DNA from: Posidonia oceanica | Taxonomy: Eukaryota > Streptophyta > Magnoliopsida > Alismatales > Posidoniaceae | Length of the DNA stretch: 64,000 nt | Direction of reading: 5' to 3' | Assembly: GCA_037176725.1 (NCBI GenBank) | Contig: JAZBRS010000023.1 | Location: 30,995,001 to 31,059,000 of the forward strand | Shown here: one piece after another, positions 1-9,828 of the stretch | Layout: each line of letters begins with the position of its first letter | Position numbering within the stretch: position 1 is the first letter of the stretch | Program-made: the position numbers and the translations under genes | Notes under the pieces: generated by a model | What the model was told of the DNA's origin: nothing | Database searches by the model: none | What the model saw: the letters and a program-made list of their open reading frames with translations, nothing else

Positions 1-315
1 TAGGGCCTTGATTATTTTAATGTCTAGGGTTTATGATGTAATCTCAGTTTGTCCGTTAAGACTCTACTCTCAGTTTATTCGTTCATATGGTATTATCATT
101 ATGATTATATGGTATTATCAGTTTGAGTTTTGATTTTATTGATTGTAGTTGCATTATCTATATGGTTTTTGTGTGTTTCTATTGATTTTGTGTTATGATC
201 ATAGTTGTTGTTGAAATACATGTAGTTGTTCTTAATATGCAATTTTTCTTAAATTTGTTTGTTATACTGTTAAATTTACGTTTGAGAATTAGGAAGATGA
301 TTTTGTTTTGAAGTT
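1..315. other. Non-coding 5' part of a Mutator-like element
   Basis: T-rich sequence without a supportable open reading frame. It lies directly upstream of the degenerate mudrA-like reading frame and probably holds its 5' leader or an intron. The 5' terminal inverted repeat of the element was not found and is presumably outside the window. Confidence 0.35.
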
Positions 316-2722
316 TCATTATGGTGGTATTGAAATGTGACTGAGGATCTAAGTACGAATGTTCCCAAATTATTTAAGAGGAGAAGTTACATTTTAAATA
401 GATTTTATGGGTCAATATATGTGCTTATGAAGGCAATTGAGGAGTTGATACCATGGAAGCCTAATGAAGAGGTTATTCTGACATATAGGATGCCAGATGG
501 ATTGCCTAAAGAGTATCATATTTTGAGAGATGATCAGGATGTAATGGACATGCTTGATCATTCTAATCATGCAAAAACTTTGGACATCTACATTTCCACT
601 GAGATTGTTGGAGGTAATCCAGAAGAAGGTGTAAGAAGCCCTAAACTACCCATTAAGAGGAGAGCCCAAACTTGTAGAAGAAAGAGAAAAGCGATTGTAT
701 TTGAAGATGAGGTTGTGGACTGTGGGAGAGGTAGTAATTGGTGAAGAACTAGGAGTGAAAGAGACTAAGGTAGATGATGAGCAAGTACCTCTGCCTGAGG
801 AACTTGGAGTAAATGAGACTGAGATAGATGCAAATGGAGAACAAAATGAAGAGGAATATCATGATAACAATGATGTGGAAGAAAATGAGGAGGATTCTGA
901 AGATAATTATGATGTGGAAGTGGAGCTAGAAGATGACTTTGGAGGTTTCGATGAAGATGAAGTGTTAGAAGACCAAGAAATGAGTGGGGAAGATTCTGCT
1001 TATGTTCTTTTTGACAATGAATATCACAATATTGGGAGTAGTGATGAAGACAATGATTTTGAAGATGTAATGGTAGATAATCAACTAGAAGTTGTTGTCA
1101 ACATTCCAGTAAGTTCAGATATCTCAGAGGATATGAAGTTTGAGAATAAGTAGAAATTCAAAGATGCATTACACCAAGACTCTCTCATCCATGAAGCTAG
1201 TTTGAAATATGAAAAAAGTGACCCAAAGAGGGTGAGAGTTGTGTGTGTTGATCACAAATGTAAGTGGAGAATCCATGCATCTAGGTTGGCAAATGGTGTG
1301 ACATTTCAAGTTTTAAGTGTTGAAAGAACCATACACTTGTGCCTCTGTAAACAAACTCGGCAATACCATGGCCACACAAGATTGGATTGCAGAGAGATGC
1401 ATACCTTGGCTCAAAAGTGATTCACTTCTTTCTAGTAAGTCAATAATTCATAGATTAGCTGAAGAATATCATATTAACCTTCCATTTCAAATAGTTAGAA
1501 GGGGTAAGGAGATAGCTTTGAGAAGAATTCATGGTACATGGGAGGATGTATATGGTTTAATTCCTCATTTCACAACTGAATTATTGGATAGAAATCCTAG
1601 AAGTGTGGTGCACTATGACTACTCAGACACATATACATTCAAGAGCTTTTTCATGTGTCTACATGGGTGTAGTGAAGGTTTTTTTCAAGGTTGTAGGAAG
1701 CTTGTAGGATTAAATGGTTGCCACTTGAAATCAAGGTACCAAGGTGTTTTGCTTGCAACTACTACCATTGATGGAAATGATGGGTTATTTCCATTAGCAC
1801 AAGCTATAGTTGAGACAGAAAGTGAGGATTGCTGGACATGGTTCCTGTTGATGTTGGCAATGTAGATGGTTTGGTAATTATACCAGACATATGTAAAGGG
1901 TTGAAAAATGTAGTGGAGAATGTGTACCCAACAATTGAACATAGATATTGTATGAAACAACTTTACAAGAACTTCAAGATAAATTTCCCAGGTGAGTCTT
2001 TGGAGAAAATGGTGTGGATTGCTGCTAGAGCTTAAACTAAAGAGTAATTCAGTAAACAAATGGTTCAGATGAAAGAAGTATGCCTAGGAGCACATGATTA
2101 TATGCTTAATGCCATTGACGGTGGTCATCTATGGAGTAGAAGTATGTTTGGAGAAACTGTCAAGTGTCATTATTTAAATAACAACTTATTTGAATCTTTT
2201 AATTTTTTTATAAGTGGAGAAAGGTAGAGGCCTATTATAGAATGTCTTGATTTGATGAGGCGGAAGATTATGAGGCACATGTTTTTTAGGAAGAGAAAGG
2301 TAGCTGTGTGGGATGATATTCTGGTACCATATGCAAGAAAATACATTATCAGATATAGTAGAGGGTTGGCCAGCTGGGAGGATATCAAGTGACTAGGTCT
2401 TCCCATTTCACTATTGAAGTTGTTGGTCTAGATGACAAATGTGTGATGAAAAGACTTGCACTTCTAGGGATTGGCAAGTATTTGGTTTACCATGTGTGCA
2501 TGCATGTGCTTTCATTGGGACTTTGAGAGGTGCTAAGTGGGAGAATTATGTAGATCCATGCTTCACTGTGGAAATATGTAGGAAGGCATATAACATAAGC
2601 ATCAACCCCATGCCTGACAAGAAGAAGTGGAAAAAAAACTAATCTAACCTACATCATCAAACCCCCTACTGTGAAGAAACAGATTGGCAAACCTAAGAAA
2701 GCAAGGGTGAAGATTCAAAGAA
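316..2722 (+). pseudogene. MULE (mudrA-like) transposase pseudogene, 5' part
   Basis: Degenerate Mutator-type transposase spread over several frames. In order: a PB1-like N-terminal segment (337-741); a strongly acidic linker (about 740-1150); the plant MuDR DNA-binding region (1202-1320, with VCVDHKCKWRIHA); the transposase core (1420-2035, with VGLNGCHLKSRYQG and a conserved IDGNDGLFPLA block); and a SWIM zinc finger (2439-2500). The residue normally an Asp in the core (LDGCHLK) is Asn here. The SWIM CxC pair reads C-T-S, though the CxH half (GLPCVHA) remains. Stops and frame changes occur at about 744, 1153, 1865, 2034, 2226 and 2390. No functional protein can be made. The family is certain, the exact lineage is not. 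The reading frame resumes at 3958 after an inserted LTR. Confidence 0.88.
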
Positions 2723-2727
2723 GAATG

Positions 2728-3952
2728 TGTTGGGATTCTAGGCTTCACTAGAGGGGAGTGAATAGTGAATTTGATATATAATGTTGAATTTAAATTCACT
2801 TTAACAATCTTAAGCAATTTATCAAGTAAATGAAATGTAAAACTAGATTTTGGATATTAAACTAATAACATACAAAGAAAGGGATGAGAGGAAATGAGAA
2901 TATACTCAAAGAGATTTATAGTGGTTCATCCTCCCCAACTTAGTCCACTTTTCGAGAAAACCCCTCGAGAGTTACCTTAACCTTAATCTTGTTTCAGGCC
3001 CAAATCCTACCGTACACCTTTACGAGACCACACCAAACCCCCGTAAAAACCACGGTAACCCTTCTCGCTCCCGGAGAAGAAACTCACTCAATAAAGGAAA
3101 ATTACAACTCTTTTTCAACTCTTTCTATTTCTCCCAAAACACTTTTAGTAGGTGGAAATGATACTCTCTTAGCTTGGGAAATGTCTCTCAAAGATATGAG
3201 TGGAATGCTTAACAAAAGGATGGGAATTTAGCTCAACAACTTATATATGATGTGCAATATACTTGTCTAATCTCTGGTGTGAAATATGAGTATAGTGGTG
3301 TCCTATATATAGGCATGAGTTAGAATAAACATGTGTAAAATGAGCTCATAATTTAGACATTTGTTAAACACCTCTAATTTCCTCTCAAAATAGACATGTG
3401 TTAAACACCTATAAAATTCTCTCAAAATAGACATGTGTTAAACACCTATAAAATCCTCTCAAAATAAACATGTGTTAATTTAGGGGGTGTCCTATTTATA
3501 GGAATTAATAAGCTAATTTAGACATGTGTTAAACACTTATAAATTCCTCTCAAAATAGGACATGTGTTAAACACCTATAAAATCCTTTCAAAATAGACAT
3601 GTGTTAATTATGTTTTAGATGTGCAATAAGCTTGGAGTGCTTCTTGCTAAACATGGTTTGTTTTTTGGCTTATGGCTATTTTCCTAAAACACTATGGGAG
3701 TATTTGGGAGATTATTACAATTTCCTAAAATACAACACTCTTTTACATGACTCTTTACATATAACTTTAGTCTTCAATCTTCAAATGATTTATCTTGAAT
3801 TGCCTTAATCTTCCTTATTGATTTCTTCTTTGTCAATATCCCTTCTTCTTTGTCCAAAGTCCCTGAGAACTTCTTTCTTGATCTATTAAGCAGGTTAGCT
3901 CATAAATATATTTTGTTATCATCAAAACCGAGATAAAGCATTTTTGCCAACA
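2728..3952. mobile_element. Solo LTR inserted in the MULE transposase
   Basis: A 1,225-bp unit starting TGTTGG and ending CCAACA, flanked by a perfect 5-bp duplication GAATG (2723-2727 and 3953-3957). No primer-binding site, polypurine tract or polyprotein lies inside, so it is best read as a solo LTR left by LTR-LTR recombination. Removing it with one GAATG rejoins the MULE reading frame just before its zinc knuckle. The retrotransposon superfamily is not determined. Confidence 0.85.
3350..3615. repeat. Tandem 36-38 bp repeat inside the solo LTR
   Basis: About six imperfect copies of a unit with the core gacatgtgttaaacacc followed by tataaaatcctctcaaaata. A partial break at 3477-3520 contains a copy of ggggtgtcctatttatagg, which also occurs, slightly varied, near 3297-3313. 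The repeat is internal to the LTR. Confidence 0.8.
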
Positions 3953-3957
3953 GAATG

Positions 3958-4484
3958 TTGTCAAGAAGCAATATAGATGTAGAAACTACAAGATGTATGG
4001 CCATAAAGCAAGAGAATGTCTAAAGGCCAAGCTGAACCCAGCACACACTAGGTAATGCTTATAAGTATTTGAAGTTGTTTGATTTTATATATTTATCTTC
4101 TCTTTAACTTATAACATGATACTTTATGTGTAGTGCTCACCCAAGTGGACCAAAGTCAAAGAACAAAGGTGGCAAACCAAGGAAGATGGAATCAGATGAA
4201 GCAAGCCATAGCAATAGAAGGGCAACTTGAGGTTCAAGAATTCTATTGTTGGATGGTGTCTTTGAAGAACCAAGTAGTGTACCAACAGAGCCCACAACTT
4301 CAGTAAGAGGGAAGAAGATGCAAGCAAGGAAGACGGTCATGACCATGAGTGACAACTTGATGCAGTCCCAAGAAGCCTCAAGTAGAGCCTGACCGTCCCA
4401 AGAACATTCTAGGAAGGTCATGACTGCAATTGGAGACCTACATGGGCACTTCATCATTGGAAGTCACTCTAGGGATTTGCATTG
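3958..4484 (+). pseudogene. MULE transposase pseudogene, 3' part (zinc knuckle and tail)
   Basis: Continuation of the mudrA-like frame after the LTR. A CCHC zinc knuckle reads C-R-N-Y-K-M-Y-G-H-K-A-R-E-C (about 3977-4018), so the second Cys is Tyr, consistent with a TGC to TAC change. A phase-compatible intron is visible at 4052-4133 (GT...TAG). The downstream exon encodes a basic tail with an in-frame stop at about 4228. MULE transposases commonly end in such a knuckle and basic tail. Confidence 0.75.
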
Positions 4485-4910
4485 AATCTGTATCTAAACA
4501 TGCCTATTTTTGTGATTGGAAAAGAGTCTGTTTGTATGCATATTTATCTGAACATGTTTATCATCTCTTATAGGTTGTATTTTTTTGCTATTCTGTGGAA
4601 AATAGATGAATAGGTTGTTTAATCTCTATGAATCCCAGTTTAACTTAATGTAAACAGGGATAAGGGAATATTTTAATGATTGTACTTTTGTTTGTAACTT
4701 TGAATTGAAGTTTGGAAGTTGAATATTTCAAAATTTTCACTGATTGTAAATAGCAAATATTTCATTGAATGAAAATAGGACACATTACATTGAATGCAAG
4801 CATCAAAAATGTCTTGAAGTACATGATTTAGATGTCAATCTTCAACTTTTGAATCACAATAGCCACTACAATACAAAAGAAAAAAATCTTTAGCCTATTA
4901 AGAAAAGTCT

Positions 4911-5270
4911 TCAAGTCTTTCTCAACCATATCAAGCTTGTTTTGTAGACTTGCTTTTTTTTTGTTACAACAACCTCAATTCTATCTATATGGTTTTGCAG
5001 ATCCATGTGTGGACTTGAAGGCTCTTCATCAACCCACTCAAAGAAGCCACAAGTGTTTGGTTGCTACATACAAGAAGCAAGATGAAGTTCAACTTCACAT
5101 AAGAATAAACACAAACACTTGACGTGCAAAGGACTTACCTGTGAACAGGGGCATCTATGAAATCTCCAACCGTAGCTTGATAGCTGTTAGGACACAAGCA
5201 ACTTTGCCTTCAGATCACATCCACAGTGATGATGCTGATTTACAAGCCATGAAGATGAAATTTCACTCAT
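4911..5270 (-). pseudogene. GRF-type zinc-finger gene, convergent with the MULE transposase
   Basis: Two exons on the minus strand: 5270-5139 (ATG at 5270, 44 codons) and 5063-4911 (51 codons including TGA), joined in phase by a GT-AG intron at 5138-5064. The product has the GRF zinc-finger spacing: CGC near residue 16, RFHRCPC near residue 36, then CGFFEWVDEE, followed by a predicted short coiled coil. One in-frame TAA occurs at codon 28, so this copy is dead unless the base is an error. It faces the transposase and ends some 430 bp from its 3' end. The position resembles mudrB in MuDR, but GRF proteins are not known mudrB homologues. Confidence 0.72.
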
Positions 5271-5645
5271 CTTTACCGGAAGGAGGAGAAGCCAACGAGA
5301 ACAAAGGATGAAGAGCAGCTGGGGAAGACGAAGAAAATAGGGTTTAGTGGCGAAGAAGATGAAGAGCAGTTGGTTTGTTGAAGAAAAAAAAGACGTTGAG
5401 GGTTTTAAAAGGAAAAAAAAAAGAAAGGAAGAGAAGACTAGTGGTGGGAGGGAGGATAGAAATGATAAATAAGTTTAAAAGTTAACGGCGTGATGGAATA
5501 TTCTATTATTACTAACTCCAGAACCAACTCGATGGCATACGTGTACAAAAAAGAGGGACTAGTGGTATACTAGAACTTTCAAAATTTTGGATGGCAAATC
5601 AGTATTATCGTTTATTTTGGATGGTATACCTATATTTCCCCCCTT
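5271..5645. other. MULE 3' terminal region
   Basis: Purine-rich leader of the GRF gene (5280-5460), then a stretch typical of MULE ends (5470-5640) with repeats such as tttggatggcaaat and ttttggatggtata, ending near a C-run at 5638-5643. Immediately beyond, a Gypsy gag sequence begins mid-domain, so the MULE boundary is placed at about 5640-5650. The partner terminal repeat is outside the window, so this is not proven. Confidence 0.45.
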
Positions 5646-6620
5646 TTTACATTGATGAGCAAGCCCCAATTTTTCATTACATGAAAAACACAACCTAAGT
5701 TACTTCCTCTTTGCTAGTTCTTCTGCTGAGATGTCCCTTATAGGCAGTTTATGAAATTTTCTTGAATTTTGATAATTCAATTTCTCCTTAATTTTAGTAT
5801 TCCCCATGTAACTCTTCCTTCCTCTTCCCTGTGACACCTGACCTTCCCACTCATAATTCCAAATGAATTTCCTTCTCCCATACTTCACTTCCTACAGGCA
5901 AGCTATTTCCATCGCATCCTTGAGTGTTTTAGGTCTGAATGACCTCACCTCACTTTGTAATTCCCCCCTTAAGCCACTCAAGTAGGTACCAAGTTGGTGA
6001 TCCTCATACAGTCCTTCCATCTTATTACAATTTTTCAAATAGGCCATGGTATTCTTCTAAGGTGCTCTTCTATTTCAACTTAGCCAGATCACTCATGGAA
6101 TCCTCAATGACAGGACCAAACCTCATTGTGAGAGCATGCACCATATCACTCCAACTCATCTCCTTCTCTTGTTTGGTTGCCCACTAGTACCATTCCAGGC
6201 TACTAAAACCTTTTGATTCTTTGGCACTCCGTGTAACTAAAAATAGGCCTCTACCTTGTAGATCCATCTTTGAGGTGGTGTTTGGCCATCATAGTTCACA
6301 AACTTAATAACAGGTGCTTTGAAAGGGAATTGATTGAATTTCTCACCTGAATCACTTTGATTACTACTAGTCTCTCCACTCCTATGACTCCTTGGCCTTT
6401 CTCATGCCTCCACCTGCTCCGAGACCACCAAAATCTCTGATTCCATGTGTTGAGTGACTTCAGCAATCTCCTAGTGAATATTTCGATAGTTGCTATCCAT
6501 TTTCGATCTCATTTGTGCCACTTCTTCGCAAAAATTCAACACCTCCTCCTTTCATCAATAACTTGATGGCTTCCAAATCTTCCAACCTCATCGCACCAAG
6601 ACTTGAGCTCTGATAGTAAT
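5646..6620 (-). pseudogene. Ty3/Gypsy gag pseudogene
   Basis: Minus-strand remains of a Gypsy gag. From right to left: a primer-binding-like site (ctatcagagctc, about 6605-6618), an N-terminal region, the retrotransposon gag domain (GQTPPQRWIYKVEAYF near 6240-6295, then MVHALTMRFGPVIEDSM near 6080-6150 and LEEYHGLFEKL near 6030-6065), and a CCHC finger (RLCFSCNEKLGLAHQC, about 5655-5700). Many stops and frameshifts interrupt it. The pol part is missing; the MULE probably inserted here and the rest lies left of the window. Confidence 0.75.
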
Positions 6621-6621
6621 T

Positions 6622-7271
6622 TGTCAGAATCAGACTAAAGGTCTGTTTGGTAACGATTATTAGGACCAGTTTATGAAAAAAAACACTTATTTTTGAAAAA
6701 CTGAACCAAATACTTTTTTACGTTAGATTATTTCAATACGCCAGTTTTTTGTTTGTGCATAAAAACTTTCAAATACGTTAATTATAAAAAACTATAGAGA
6801 CTAATTTTTTCAAAAACGCTGCTTATAAGAATAATCTATTTTTTCATAAGCGTTACCAAATACTAACTAAGATTCCAATTGAACCCCAGAAGCACCTCGT
6901 CAGGATTCCTTCTCCTGGCCCTCGCCTTTGTCGTGACTTCTAGTGGAGCTCGAGACAAGCTCCCAACACTCAATCCTCACAAAAATGATGGACACACAGC
7001 ATTGCTCAATGGATTTCAGAGATACCTAGAAAGAGAGTCCAAAACCTTCGATGAATTTTATTCCAATTCAGAAGGAGTACATATATAGGCGAGATAGAGG
7101 TGGACACCACAAGTTAGAGCTCACCCCTTGATCCTCGTCTGCCAATGTGGCCTTCCTGTCTGTCCTTGTCTCCAACGGGGATGACAGAGAAATAGTGCCA
7201 ATAATGGCTTAACTAACTTCCCAACGATCGGGTTACAAAAGGTCTGACAACCCACGACCCAAACTCTAACA
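6622..7271 (-). repeat. Gypsy 5' LTR (interrupted by a MITE)
   Basis: Read on the minus strand this begins TGTTAGAGTTTGGG (at 7271) and ends GATTCTGACA (at 6622), directly before the degenerate initiator-Met primer-binding site and gag. Without the 229-bp MITE and its TAA duplication the LTR would be about 418 bp. No second LTR is in the window. Confidence 0.6.
6639..6867. mobile_element. Tourist-like (PIF/Harbinger) MITE
   Basis: A 229-bp AT-rich unit flanked by TAA on both sides (6636-6638, 6868-6870). The 17-bp terminal inverted repeats share GTATTTGGTAACG / TGTTTGGTAACG, with differences only in the outer bases. It has no coding capacity and lies inside the Gypsy LTR. Confidence 0.75.
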
Positions 7272-9778
7272 TAATGTTGATTGACAAATGAGGCTAGTTA
7301 ATAATAGGGAGAAAAAGAAGAAGCAGAAGGAGGAGGCAAATTACGCAATGATGATTGCAACATGCAAACAAAAAGAATGTAATGTTCCAGCGACATGCGT
7401 GTCTGACGAGTCAACCATGTCTGGTATAAAGCCATCGGAAAATTTTCCCTACAAGGCAAGTTTATCTGTTAAAAGCTAAATCAAAGTCCATTTATTGCTC
7501 GTAGAGAAATCATTACCGACGTTTTTCTTCCAAGGGAGATTGAACTTCAACGAGATGCACAGTTTTCACGGTCGCACTTCAGATTTTGTATCAAGCTTGA
7601 CACATTGAATGAATGCTTTTGATGATGGTTTAGACCTTTTGGGGATTTCGCACAACTTCCATCTATTAGGTTCGAGAAGTCTGAGCACTTGCTCCCGTAC
7701 ACAGAATCACTGATAGACCATGTACTTCCATTCAGCTAGCTAGTTTCTTTTCTCCTTGGAAAAATGGGAACCACCTTCCTATCCTTTGTTGAAAATGAAT
7801 ACTTTCTTATGTAAAATACAAATTTACTCATGTTTGAAGTGAAAAGAAAAGAAGGTATATGTTTCTCTTGTATGAATTAAAATGCTTTCTTCATTTTTTC
7901 TAATGATTTCATGTATGGCACACTTGAAGTGAAAAGAAAAGAAAGTTAAACGTTTCTCTTGTTTGGAATTTAGACAGCCTCCTCATATGAGATTTGGACA
8001 AAAAAATCCAACTTCCAAAATATCTATTTGAAAGAGAGATTTTGAGACAAAATCAAAGTTTCTATCATAAAACTTAATATCAAAGTAGCTCAGAAAGGTA
8101 CATCTGATCGAGTAAAAAATCACTTCCTTGAAAAAATAAAGAAATTGACCACATAAAATAGGAATAAATATTTTTGACGGTTTTAGACACGAGAAAAAGA
8201 AAAATAACCCCTTTTCTTGTGTCAAATAAAAAATTAGAAAGAAATTGACCCTCATGTTTGATTCCTTCAAACCAATTTAATTGACTTCGGTTTACAAGGG
8301 AAAAAAAGCACAGAAAAGTCTAACAGTATTACAAACATACAAAAAAAACTCGTAGTCTTAAGGTAAGAAGTATGGTAAAGATCAATAATTTTGCAAGTAT
8401 CTCTGTGTATGTAGCACTGTTTAGCCTTCAAAAGACCAACTGAATCTTCTCACGTATAAGATTTTGAGGTTAAGCTTTCTAACCAAAAACTTGGAAGGGA
8501 GTAATTAATTAAAATTGTGTATTTCATAAAAGAAAACAGTCGAAGAGAAAAAAATGAGATTGTTAGTATCGGATAAGCTGGGTTAAATTTTATTCCACCC
8601 CGCTTTGGAATAAATTTCATGAGGATAACTTTTTTTATACCATTTAACATTTCAGGAATGATCAACCCAATTCATCCTTTAATTGACAGAATATACACTT
8701 TCTTTATACCTATTAACCTTGTTTGAACCAATCCAAACAGGGCCTTCAAGTTCCTATCAGCTTCTAGAGTACTAATTTCACTGAGACGGAAAACTTCATA
8801 TTGGAACTCCAAACAGGTCTTCAGTTTTGGTATTTAGTTTTAACTCTTCCAATCTGACATTATATCGAAGAAAAAAAGGGCCGACACTATCATCCTCTCT
8901 CTTTCAAGGAAAACATGTTTCCTAGTTCCTACATTCATAGAATTACTTAACTGGCTTGAGAGAAAGAAAATAGAGTTGACTTCCACCTGTGAAGGAACAA
9001 GAGTACATACAGAGTACATAGCAATGAAGTACAAATAGAGTACACATGGATCGTCTATGATCTCCATAAAGGTATCAAAGATTTCAATAGTTACTGAAAA
9101 CTTTCAACCTTGATCGTTAATTCAAATATATAGAAAGTAGAATTTGAAACTATAGAGTACATAAAAACAATTATAACTATTAACTTTTGTATCTTTGAGT
9201 AAGGTGCGCAGATTCTTTGCAATATCTCCATCATCAAGAATGATGCCCACATGTAGAAATTCCTCTAGGTGCCATTGTTAGGGAGGAAATATCTAGATTA
9301 TGGATATAACGATCCCTGGTCTATAGGGATGAAAGATTTCTGAATAGCAGATCGATGGAATATTAGCTTCATAGTTACACAAAGTTATGTGATAATCAAA
9401 TTATAAAAAGAAACAACAAGATTAAGGTTTCAAGTTGGGAATTATCATAATTAATTTGCAGGATTGGTCTCAATAGACATGAGCAACCTTCTGCTTAAGT
9501 CATTGGGTGATCTCGTGCCATATAAATTTTGAATTAGTGTTACTATATAAATGTAATATAAATTAACAGTAACAAGTTGAAAGAAAAACCGCAAAAAAAG
9601 AAAAAAAATCAAGAAATTAAAATAAAAATTCAAATAATCTGCAAAGAAGGCTACCTGGAGACTTTTTCAATACAATGATATTACACGATAATATTTGCAC
9701 CTGATCCATGTGTTTACTCCTTGGCGTCTCATAGAATTCCTCTGTTTTGCTTGTGCCCGATGCCTTTGCCCATTTGCT
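7272..9778. other. Intergenic, 3' flank of the RH1 helicase gene
   Basis: AT-rich sequence with short spurious reading frames only. I see no conserved motif, structured RNA or paired terminal repeat. The 3' untranslated region of the helicase gene should lie just below 9779. No canonical AATAAA was recognised within about 200 bp downstream of its stop on the minus strand. Confidence 0.4.
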
Positions 9779-9828
9779 TCAACATTTTGATGAGTTCGAT
9801 TCTACAAGTTCTATAAGCTTCTCCATAG
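9779..9828 (-). CDS. RH1: RH1 exon 10 (C-terminus)
   Basis: Encodes the last 16 residues, completing Ala and then [15 protein letters not shown] before TGA at 9781-9779. It matches the ALEKLKELVES segment ending the RH1 core. The family usually continues some 20 residues further, and an open frame does continue past this TGA, so the stop may be a recent truncation or the true end. Confidence 0.75.
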
